A DNA stretch of 12,539 nucleotides, from contig JABZIF010000027.1 in the NCBI GenBank assembly GCA_015258485.1, positions 1 through 12,539 of the forward strand, written 5' to 3'. Origin of the DNA: Atopobiaceae bacterium (GTDB taxonomy: Bacteria; Actinomycetota; Coriobacteriia; Coriobacteriales; Atopobiaceae). The notes under the pieces were generated by a model, which saw only the letters and a program-made list of their open reading frames with translations, searched no databases and was not told the DNA's origin. The translations under genes were made by a program, and so were the position numbers. This document shows positions 1 to 6,234 of the stretch, in pieces. The first letter of the stretch is position 1; the number at the start of each line of letters is the position of its first letter.

Positions 1-13
1 TGTTTTTTAGGGG

Positions 14-19
14 TATACT
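14..19 (+). promoter_or_regulatory. Possible -10 box of the tandem-wHTH regulator gene
   Basis: TATACT lies about 50 bases ahead of the chosen start codon and fits a -10 hexamer at 5 of 6 positions. The matching -35 would lie just outside the window, so it cannot be judged. If real, transcription would start near position 26 and give a 5' leader of about 44 bases. Confidence 0.25.
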
Positions 20-69
20 CATTATGCGAGCAAATAGTAAATGGTTCGGGCATAGGAGTGGAGGTCTCT

Positions 70-750
70 ATGGAACTTCGCGAGTACATGTCCATTCGCA
101 GGGCTTATAACTTGGTTAGAAGAGTTGTCCCTGCTAACAGACGACTTACTTTTGAGGAATTTGCAATTTTGTGCCGCCTCAACGTGAAGAGCACTTCATT
201 AAAAACTTCTGAGATTGCAGAATATCAGAGTGCTCTTCGACCTACCATTACGCATCGCACTTCTCATTTAGCAAGACTTGGCCTTATTACACGTGATGAA
301 GGTGCTGTTGACCGGCGGAACGTAGTTTGTGTCATCTCTGAAAAGGGAGTAGAGGCCGTAGAGGAGTTATCAAAGCTTACTTGCGCACGTATTGCGCCAG
401 GGCAGGCTTTATCAAGAACTTCTTTTGAGCGTATTGTAATGTATGTTGATGCCATGGGAGCTTTGTATTGTAAAGCTTCGGATATGGTTCTTTTAGCAAT
501 TCTTGATTCACCTAAGGATGCTTTATCAATTACAGAAATTGTAGATGCACTTGGTCTTTTGCAACCAACAGTTTCTATGTCGCTTACGGCACTTGCAGAA
601 AGTGATTTAGTAAAACGTAAACACGATGATGCACTTTCGAGAAGAGTAACAATGGTTGGTCTTACAGCTGCTGGTAAAAAGTATATTTCTGGGGTACTTC
701 AGCAGATTGAGTCAATTGTTGTAAAGAGAAAAAGTAGGACAGTAGTTTAA
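70..750 (+). CDS. Transcription regulator with two MarR-like winged-helix modules in tandem
   Basis: A 226-residue protein made of two similar DNA-binding modules, about residues 26-100 and 136-210. Both show the same order of marks: a TSEI/ITEI helix, a recognition helix with PTIT (58-61) or PTVS (167-170), a hydrophobic LI/LV strand, and a wing ending in DRRNV (81-85) or SRRVT (190-194) followed by SEKG/TAAG. The family is known to sense small molecules or stress and to bind palindromic operators as homodimers of ~140-residue subunits. Here both halves sit in one chain, so it may act as a built-in pseudo-dimer (inference). I chose ATG at 70 because GGAGG at 60-64 stands five bases away. The in-frame GTG at 58 overlaps its own possible Shine-Dalgarno. 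Its targets are not shown by context. Its neighbour rho is separated by two hairpins and is probably a separate unit. Confidence 0.8.
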   Translation: MELREYMSIRRAYNLVRRVVPANRRLTFEEFAILCRLNVKSTSLKTSEIAEYQSALRPTITHRTSHLARLGLITRDEGAVDRRNVVCVISEKGVEAVEELSKLTCARIAPGQALSRTSFERIVMYVDAMGALYCKASDMVLLAILDSPKDALSITEIVDALGLLQPTVSMSLTALAESDLVKRKHDDALSRRVTMVGLTAAGKKYISGVLQQIESIVVKRKSRTVV

Positions 751-757
751 GACGTTT

Positions 758-791
758 CATAAAGTGTGCTATAGACAGTACGACTTTTATG
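758..791 (+). terminator. Hairpin just after the regulator gene, possible weak terminator
   Basis: Starting eight bases after the stop codon, CATAAAGTGTGC (758-769) pairs with GTACGACTTTTATG (778-791) around an 8-base loop. There is one G-U pair and two single-base irregularities at 782 and in the T run. The tail ATGTTTTATTC is U-rich but the stem is AT-rich, so intrinsic termination would be weak. It may work together with the second hairpin at 823-867. Confidence 0.35.
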
Positions 792-822
792 ATGTTTTAT
801 TCTATACATAGACGTCCCCATT

Positions 823-871
823 TGCCCGTTTTATGGTGAATTTTATTTTTTCATCGTAAGATGGGCATTTT
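823..871 (+). promoter_or_regulatory. 18-bp wobble-containing RNA hairpin ahead of rho
   Basis: Bases 823-840 pair with 850-867 without any break around the nine-base loop 841-849. Four of the 18 pairs are G-U (828-862, 830-860, 834-856, 836-854), so the full stem exists only in RNA copied from the + strand. In - strand RNA those positions would be A/C mismatches. Four T residues follow (868-871). It could be a second terminator for the regulator gene or a structure in a long rho leader. Rho genes are autoregulated through their leaders in some bacteria, but which role applies here is open. Confidence 0.5.
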
Positions 872-899
872 CGTGATATATTCTTCTCGGAATTAATCC

Positions 900-928
900 T
901 TGTTTAATTTTGTATATATTTCTATCAC
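900..928 (+). promoter_or_regulatory. Weak candidate promoter of rho
   Basis: TTGTTT (900-905) and TATCAC (923-928) are 17 bases apart and match the -35 and -10 consensus only moderately. The surrounding sequence is very AT-rich, so such pairs arise easily by chance. If used, the rho leader would be about 50 bases and would exclude the hairpin at 823-867. Confidence 0.2.
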
Positions 929-985
929 TTTCTTTATGGGAAAATTATTATCGTTTTTATGGTAAATAAACAGAGAGGCTTATAC

Positions 986-3121
986 ATGTCGGACGAGACA
1001 TCTTCGGTCCAGGCTAATTCTTTAGAAGAATTGGCAAGTTCTTCAACTCCTCGTAAAAGGGGCAGACCTCGTAAAAGTGAAAATCCTTCTTTATCTGATA
1101 CTTCTTCCATTAATTATAATTCTTCAAATTCCGTAAATAATAAAAATGATGAATCAAGTGCTACTTCTGCTAAACGTAGACGTGGCCGTCCTACAAAAAA
1201 GGAGACTGAGGCGCGTCGAGCGGTTGAAGCTGTTGTTGCAGAGGCTATGAATGCAGCAGGTCTTGTTGAACCCCCAAAGCGTCGTCGGGGTCGTCCAAGT
1301 AAAGAAGAAATAGAAGAGCGCGCACGCCGAGAGCGTGCTTTAGAAGCCGCACAGGCTGAGGTGCTTGCACAAGTTCAAGCAGGTGGAAAAGTCTCTTCAG
1401 ACGTTGTGGACACTAATCGTCTCACAAAAATTGTTCAAGAAGCTTCTCATACTTCAGCAGAAGTCTCACCTGTATCATCATTGACAGAGGGTAATGCTAA
1501 GGGTATTTCGTCAAGAAGACGGCACTTTGAAGATAAAGATTCTGGTGTACTTGTTCACAACTCTGAAGAGCATCATACGTTAGAGACTATTTCATCTTCT
1601 GAAGGGTCTGTTAACTCAGCGCTTCAGCATGACAATTCTACTGATGAACAAACTGCCTCTTCAGAGCGTACAATCAGTATTCGTCAAGGCGCTACTCGTC
1701 GTCGGCATCGTAGTGCTGAGGCCAAAGAGACTTCAGTTGAAGCGGGACAATCTCAAGATAATCTTCGTAACAACCAAGAACGTCCTTCTCGTAATCGAAA
1801 GCAAAACAATCAGCGTAATAAAAATCGCAAGCAAGCACAGCCCACAGAGCCTTCTTTAACAAAAGAAATGCTTCAAGAAATGAAGCTCTCTGATTTGCGT
1901 TCAAAAGCGTCAGAGCTGGGAATTGAGTATGCTGGCGTTCATAAGACAGATTTAGTTGAACTTGTATATGCCGCTTCTGCCGCTGCAGAAGGTTTTAAGA
2001 CTGTTGAGGGAATTCTTCAGATTAGTAATGAAGGATATGGCTGGATTAGAACTGGTAACTATATGGAAGGCGATGAAGACGCCTTTGTTCATCAGCAGAT
2101 AATTCGTAATTTAGGGCTTAGATCTGGCGATAAAGTCCTCGGTATGGTTGGCCCTGCTCGTATGAATAGTAAATATCCGCCGCTTCATAAGGTTAATCAG
2201 GTAAATGATGGGGAAGTAGAAAAGCTTAAAGAGCGCCCTCGCTTTAGAGATCTAACTCCTATTTTTCCGAATGAGCCATTGAGAATGGAACACGGTAAAG
2301 ATTCTATTACCGGTAGAGCTATTGATTTAGTTGCACCTATTGGTAAAGGTCAACGTGGTTTGATTGTTTCGCCACCTAAGGCAGGAAAAACTACTATTTT
2401 GAAGCGGATTTGTCAGTCTATTACTACTAACAATCCTGAGGTTCATCTTTTCTGTCTTCTTGTAGATGAGCGCCCTGAAGAAGTTACCGACATGCAACGC
2501 TCTATTCAAGGCACTGTTGTTGCTTCAACTTTTGATATGCCAGCAGAAAATCATACGATTGTTGCTGAGCTTGTTATCGAACGCGCTAAGCGCCTTGTTG
2601 AAATGGGACAGGATGTTGTAGTTATTCTTGATTCAATTACCCGTCTCGCACGTGCTTACAATCTGGCAATACCTGCTTCAGGTCGTATTTTATCTGGTGG
2701 TGTTGATTCTGCTGCTCTGTATCCGCCAAAGAAGTTTTTAGGTGCGGCTCGAAATATCGAGCATGGTGGATCACTTACCATTATTGCTTCTGCGCTTATT
2801 GATACTGGCTCTAAGATGGATGAAGTAATCTTTGAGGAGTTTAAGGGGACGGGCAATATGGAACTTAAACTTGATAGAGATCTTGCGGATCGTCGTATCT
2901 TCCCAGCTATTGATCCCGTTGCATCGGGTACTAGAAATGAAGAGCTCCTTATTAAGCCAGAACTTCAACCTATGGTTTGGGGTGTCCGACGTATTCTTGC
3001 AGGATTTAATAATACCGAACGTGCAACAACTGCTTTGGTCAGCGGTCTTAAGCAAACTAATAATAATGAAGATTTTCTTATTAGATCAGCTAAGAAGGCG
3101 GCTCAGTCTGATTATCTTTAG
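986..3121 (+). CDS. rho: Transcription termination factor Rho with long basic N-terminal extension
   Basis: A 711-residue hexameric RNA helicase that binds nascent mRNA and releases RNA polymerase. The C-terminal ~420 residues are a full normal Rho: Rho_N helix bundle (~290-331), cold-shock-like RNA-binding domain (~340-410), Walker A PPKAGKT (463-469), Walker B VVVILD ending in D549, and a C-terminal ATPase part with LYPPKKF and the GTGNMEL segment of the R-loop region. In front lie ~289 extra residues rich in S, N, Q, K, R and E. These hold three AT-hook-like cores, RKRGRPRK (23-30), KRRRGRP (63-69) and KRRRGRP (98-104), then an alanine/glutamate-rich helical stretch (~107-132) and more basic patches. 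E. coli Rho has about 419 residues. ATG at 986 is chosen because AGAGAGG (972-978) is seven bases away. The in-frame ATG at 959 lacks a ribosome site. The reading frame is intact. Confidence 0.96.
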   Translation: MSDETSSVQANSLEELASSSTPRKRGRPRKSENPSLSDTSSINYNSSNSVNNKNDESSATSAKRRRGRPTKKETEARRAVEAVVAEAMNAAGLVEPPKRRRGRPSKEEIEERARRERALEAAQAEVLAQVQAGGKVSSDVVDTNRLTKIVQEASHTSAEVSPVSSLTEGNAKGISSRRRHFEDKDSGVLVHNSEEHHTLETISSSEGSVNSALQHDNSTDEQTASSERTISIRQGATRRRHRSAEAKETSVEAGQSQDNLRNNQERPSRNRKQNNQRNKNRKQAQPTEPSLTKEMLQEMKLSDLRSKASELGIEYAGVHKTDLVELVYAASAAAEGFKTVEGILQISNEGYGWIRTGNYMEGDEDAFVHQQIIRNLGLRSGDKVLGMVGPARMNSKYPPLHKVNQVNDGEVEKLKERPRFRDLTPIFPNEPLRMEHGKDSITGRAIDLVAPIGKGQRGLIVSPPKAGKTTILKRICQSITTNNPEVHLFCLLVDERPEEVTDMQRSIQGTVVASTFDMPAENHTIVAELVIERAKRLVEMGQDVVVILDSITRLARAYNLAIPASGRILSGGVDSAALYPPKKFLGAARNIEHGGSLTIIASALIDTGSKMDEVIFEEFKGTGNMELKLDRDLADRRIFPAIDPVASGTRNEELLIKPELQPMVWGVRRILAGFNNTERATTALVSGLKQTNNNEDFLIRSAKKAAQSDYL

Positions 3122-3155
3122 AATTAGCTATCGTTTAATTATGGTAAATAGATTA

Positions 3156-3186
3156 GAAAACACCTCTTTCTGAGGTGTTTTCTTTT
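3156..3186 (+). terminator. Intrinsic terminator after rho
   Basis: GAAAACACCTC (3156-3166) and GAGGTGTTTTC (3172-3182) form an 11-bp perfect stem with a five-base loop, followed by TTTT (3183-3186). It begins 35 bases after the rho stop codon. This is a classic Rho-independent terminator and separates rho from the next gene. The AT-rich stretch from 3187 to about 3270 holds nothing I can identify. Confidence 0.9.
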
Positions 3187-3275
3187 GGAAGAGTTTTTTG
3201 ATGTAAAAGACGCAAATATATAAAAAAGAATTATGAAAAAGAGTTAATTTCGAACAAATAAATAATAATTTACGC

Positions 3276-3281
3276 TATAGT
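3276..3281 (+). promoter_or_regulatory. Probable -10 box for the membrane-protein gene
   Basis: TATAGT matches the -10 consensus at 5 of 6 positions. It lies in an AT-rich region right before a structured leader. The expected start of transcription (~3288) is only about four bases before the first leader helix, which supports the call. No good -35 stands 16-18 bases upstream. Confidence 0.4.
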
Positions 3282-3287
3282 CATCTC

Positions 3288-3430
3288 TAACAGCACAAAA
3301 TTGTGTTGCAGCGGATTAAACGAAGATGAAATGAAGCCTACCCGTTGCTCACTTTACCCGTATAGGGTTATGTGACATGTGTTTTTTGCACGTGTGTCTT
3401 CATGCATCTTCTCAATGTTTATAGGAGGAG
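3288..3430 (+). promoter_or_regulatory. Structured 5' leader with pseudoknot and ribosome-site sequestration potential
   Basis: Four helices follow one another almost without gaps: P1 3292-3297/3302-3307; P2 3308-3314/3342-3348 (7 bp, one G-U); P3 3349-3359/3365-3375 (11 positions, two T-T mismatches); P4 3375-3381/3389-3395. The 27-base purine-rich P2 loop contains GAAGATG (3322-3328) and ATGAAG (3331-3336). These pair with CATCTTC (3405-3411) and CTTCAT (3398-3403), which makes a pseudoknot of 13 pairs. CTTCTC (3408-3413), overlapping that target, can instead pair with GAGGAG (3425-3430), the Shine-Dalgarno. The two pairings exclude each other, as in translational riboswitches. I do not recognise it as a known riboswitch class. 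The structure is read by eye, not computed. Confidence 0.5.
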
Positions 3431-3435
3431 TTTGT

Positions 3436-4905
3436 ATGACACAGGGTAGGAATCCAGCAATTGTTGCTGGCCTGCTAAGCGGATTGGTTCTTGTAGAAAA
3501 ACCAACGCCTGCATATGCCATTACTTCGCAACCAATTAGACAAACTCCTTTAGGTGCTATTTTTATGGGTATTGGTGCAGGATTAGCTGTTATAGCAGTA
3601 ATTTCAGGGGTTTATTACATTATTTGCCACCTTACAAAAAAGGACGCTATACAAGCTAGCGATGGAGTTCAAAATGATGAGCCTCAAAAATACGAGAATG
3701 ACGTTCGAGGCGTAATTAATTCGGATAGCGATTCTTCAAAACTCATGCTTGATCAAAGCATTGTTATTCCGCTTGATTCCGCTCGACCCTCTATTGCAGC
3801 ATATAAGCCAAAGCATATGAGGGCATCTCAGTGGGATATGACTGGTTCGATTCGAGTCCAATCGGCTGATGCGATGAAGCTCTTGAATCGTACACCTCGC
3901 TTTTCTCGATCTAAAACTACATCTGTGAATATTACCGAGAATGGAATGCTTCCTGTACGTTCTCAGAAAAAGCCAGCACACTCTGCTAATGATTATGTAC
4001 AAATTGCAGAGAATTACACTAAGCTACTGAGCTTCCGAGAGAAGACAATTGCACGCGCAAAGGGTGCGGCTGCCGTTTTAAGGGAGCGCTTGGGCGCAGA
4101 TCCTATGGAGGGCCTACCAATTATTGAACGCGCTGATGGTACCGTTGGTGATGTCGGTACTGCTTGGTGGACAAAGGCTGTAGGAGAAGAGGCAATTACT
4201 AAAGATTTTGGTATTGCCGAAATTGGTGCAGAAGCAATCCCCGAGGACTTTACATCACATGCGGCTGACATTTCGAGTCGAATTTCATATGTAGACCAAG
4301 GTGTCTTCCCTGAGAAGCGTACTATTGAAGAACTGCAACTTACAGACAGCTGGGAACTTGCACTTGCGGCAATGGATGAACGACTGGCACGTCAACCTCA
4401 GCAAAATATCCCTCAGTATCAGCCTGTTCAGGTTCCTGTTATTGGTAAAGATTTCACGCCTCAACATTCTGTTTCTGAGAGTATATCCGCTCATGAGATA
4501 TTAGCTCCCGCTATTGCTGTAACTTCTGTTTCGTCAGAGACAAATAATTTAGATACTGCTGAAGGGGTTACTTCAGATACTACAGGCTCTATAAATCTTA
4601 TTTCTCGTGAACCAGATTATTCTTGTGTTGTTGCACAATCTACCGTTATGCCAGTTGTAAGTCATACAGAGAATGTGTCTTCTCACGTCCAAAGTATTTT
4701 TGATTCGGTCGAGAAAGAAATGGCAGCAGAAATTAAAGCGGCTGATGAGAGACCTACACGTGAACTTTTGCGTCTTATTGAGGGCGGAACAAGTAGGCTT
4801 AAAAAGATTTCTTCAATAGACATGAGTGAAGACGCCTCTTCAGGATCTCATGCTTATATGCCTCGTCATTTCTCGTCTGATTTGCCAATTGCTCAGGAAG
4901 CATAA
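3436..4905 (+). CDS. Uncharacterised membrane-anchored protein with long low-complexity tail
   Basis: A 489-residue protein that I do not recognise. Residues 8-28 form a hydrophobic stretch ending in AYA, like a signal peptide with a cleavage site after A28. Residues ~39-66 are a clear membrane segment followed by KK (68-69), so the long remainder is most likely on the cytoplasmic side (positive-inside rule, inference). The tail has no catalytic motif I can name. Its central part (~183-320) looks folded, with a helix around 186-220 rich in A, E, K and R and a WW pair at 244-245. The rest is polar and probably disordered. Short repeats occur: DMTGSI (134-139) and DTTGSI (381-386), and EAITKDF (252-258) with EAIPEDF (266-272). 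The start at ATG 3436 is fixed by AGGAGGAG (3423-3430), five bases before it. The longer in-frame form from GTG 3379 would translate the ribosome site. It is a single-gene unit between a terminator and hairpins. Confidence 0.85.
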   Translation: MTQGRNPAIVAGLLSGLVLVEKPTPAYAITSQPIRQTPLGAIFMGIGAGLAVIAVISGVYYIICHLTKKDAIQASDGVQNDEPQKYENDVRGVINSDSDSSKLMLDQSIVIPLDSARPSIAAYKPKHMRASQWDMTGSIRVQSADAMKLLNRTPRFSRSKTTSVNITENGMLPVRSQKKPAHSANDYVQIAENYTKLLSFREKTIARAKGAAAVLRERLGADPMEGLPIIERADGTVGDVGTAWWTKAVGEEAITKDFGIAEIGAEAIPEDFTSHAADISSRISYVDQGVFPEKRTIEELQLTDSWELALAAMDERLARQPQQNIPQYQPVQVPVIGKDFTPQHSVSESISAHEILAPAIAVTSVSSETNNLDTAEGVTSDTTGSINLISREPDYSCVVAQSTVMPVVSHTENVSSHVQSIFDSVEKEMAAEIKAADERPTRELLRLIEGGTSRLKKISSIDMSEDASSGSHAYMPRHFSSDLPIAQEA

Positions 4906-4948
4906 ACGTAGAATTCATATACGTTACTAAATTATTTCAAAATAAAAA

Positions 4949-4993
4949 ACAATTATGGCTGTAGCTTTCTTTTGGGAGTTACAGCCATATTGT
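4949..4993 (+). terminator. 20-bp hairpin between the membrane-protein gene and the liv operon
   Basis: Bases 4955-4969 pair with 4974-4988 around the loop TTTT, with three G-U pairs (4964-4979, 4967-4976, 4968-4975). Five more outer pairs (4949-4953 with 4989-4993) follow after a bulged T at 4954. The G-U pairs hold only in + strand RNA. The 3' side is AUUGUGUU, only partly U-rich, while the A run lies on the 5' side. It may terminate the upstream gene, or it may belong to the liv leader. Confidence 0.5.
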
Positions 4994-4997
4994 GTTA

Positions 4998-5019
4998 ACT
5001 CTGCATATTCAATGCGAGT
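4998..5019 (+). promoter_or_regulatory. Small hairpin directly before the livJ ribosome site
   Basis: ACTC (4998-5001) plus GCAT (5003-5006) pair with ATGC (5012-5015) plus GAGT (5016-5019). T5002 is bulged and the loop is ATTCA. The hairpin stands six bases ahead of the Shine-Dalgarno AAGGAG (5026-5031). It could influence ribosome loading on livJ, but there is no direct proof of function. Confidence 0.3.
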
Positions 5020-5037
5020 GGAGAAAAGGAGATGAAT

Positions 5038-6219
5038 ATGGCGCACAAGCTAACACGACGACGTTTTTTGGAGGTGGCCGGGTCTATTGCGGGATCATTT
5101 GTTTTAGCGGGATGTACGCCAAAAAATCAAGACCCTCACTCCATTTATGTTGGTGTAATGGGCCCTTTTACGGGAGATGTCGCGCAGTATGGCCTAGCTG
5201 TACGAAGTGGTATTTTGCTCTATCTTAAGGAGTTTAATCAAAATGGTGGCGCAAAGGGCCATAAGGTTGTTCCTATTTTAGAGGACGAGAAAGGCGATTC
5301 AACAGAAGCCATTCTTGTATATAACAAACTCCTCGATGAAAAAGTCTCTGCAATTCTTGGTGATGTGACCTCTACTCCTACAATCGCCTTAGCACAGAAG
5401 TCTGCCCTTGATAATATTCCTTGTGTAACCGCTTCTGCTACCGCGGGAGACGTTGTTATTCATGGTCATAATATGTTTCGTGCTACCGTAACTGATCCTT
5501 TTCAGGGGGTAGTTCTTGCAGAGTTTGCGGTTAAACAAGGTTATAAACGTATCGGTACTATTTTTAACTCTGCTGGTGATTATGAAATTGGAGTTAATAG
5601 TGCTTTTGTTGCACATGCTCAAGAGCTTGGGATAGAAGTTGTTTCTCAGCAGGGCTATCCTGCTGGTGCAGTGGACTTTAACGCTCAGCTCACCAGTATC
5701 ATGGCTCAAAATCCAGATGCAATCTTAGCTCCAAATTATTATCAGGATAACGGCAAGATTGTTACTCAGGCTCGTCAACTTGGTTATTCTAAACCATTTA
5801 TTGGCGCTGATGGTTGGGCGGGCATCATTGGCGGTTCTCAAGATTATGCAAGTGCAGCTGATCTTGAAGGGTGCTATTACTGTTCAGCATTTGTTGCTTC
5901 AAACCCAGATGAGAAGGTCCAGCGATTTGTTAAGGCTTACACCGCAGAATATGGCGAAGCACCTACAAATTTTTGCTCACTTGGTTACGACGCAGCGATG
6001 ATTCTTTGTACTGCTCTCGAGGTCGCCGAAAATACTGGTTATGCTCACGATTCTAGTGAATATAAGCAGGCAATTATTGATGCAATTGCAGTGGGGGTAG
6101 TTGAAGGAGTTACCGGAACAGTTTCGTATCAAGGAACGGGAGACCCCGTTAAATCGATGCTCATTATCTCTTTCAAAGATGGCAAAGAGTCCATCTATGA
6201 CACTATTAATCCTTCATAG
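5038..6219 (+). CDS. livJ: Branched-chain amino acid ABC transporter, substrate-binding lipoprotein
   Basis: A 393-residue extracytoplasmic binding protein of the leucine/isoleucine/valine-binding type (periplasmic binding fold class I). The N-terminus has a twin-arginine motif TRRRF (6-10), a hydrophobic stretch, and a lipobox LAGC with Cys26 as the lipid anchor. This predicts export by the Tat system and anchoring to the outer face of the membrane. Family marks are GPFTGDVAQYG (42-52), typical for the first ligand loop, GDVTS (108-112), and TASAT (131-135) at the ligand cleft. Start: ATG 5038 is six bases from AAGGAG (5026-5031), while the in-frame ATG 5032 touches that site. It is first in a five-gene operon, and livH follows after 15 bases. 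The substrate is probably Leu/Ile/Val, but family members also bind other amino acids, amides or urea. Confidence 0.93.
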   Translation: MAHKLTRRRFLEVAGSIAGSFVLAGCTPKNQDPHSIYVGVMGPFTGDVAQYGLAVRSGILLYLKEFNQNGGAKGHKVVPILEDEKGDSTEAILVYNKLLDEKVSAILGDVTSTPTIALAQKSALDNIPCVTASATAGDVVIHGHNMFRATVTDPFQGVVLAEFAVKQGYKRIGTIFNSAGDYEIGVNSAFVAHAQELGIEVVSQQGYPAGAVDFNAQLTSIMAQNPDAILAPNYYQDNGKIVTQARQLGYSKPFIGADGWAGIIGGSQDYASAADLEGCYYCSAFVASNPDEKVQRFVKAYTAEYGEAPTNFCSLGYDAAMILCTALEVAENTGYAHDSSEYKQAIIDAIAVGVVEGVTGTVSYQGTGDPVKSMLIISFKDGKESIYDTINPS

Positions 6220-6234
6220 AAAAGAGAACCTCAG

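Noticed and set aside
58..69. GTG start extending the tandem regulator by four residues
   Set aside because: ATG 70 has GGAGG at ideal distance, while GTG 58 overlaps its own AGGAG.
959..985. ATG giving Rho nine more residues
   Set aside because: It has no ribosome site upstream. AGAGAGG lies seven bases before ATG 986.
3288..3430. Known riboswitch class such as c-di-AMP (ydaO) or c-di-GMP
   Set aside because: The conserved core motifs of those classes as I know them are not present.
3379..3435. GTG start adding 19 residues to the unknown membrane protein
   Set aside because: The extension would translate the strong AGGAGGAG and the leader RNA, and ATG 3436 is placed five bases after it.
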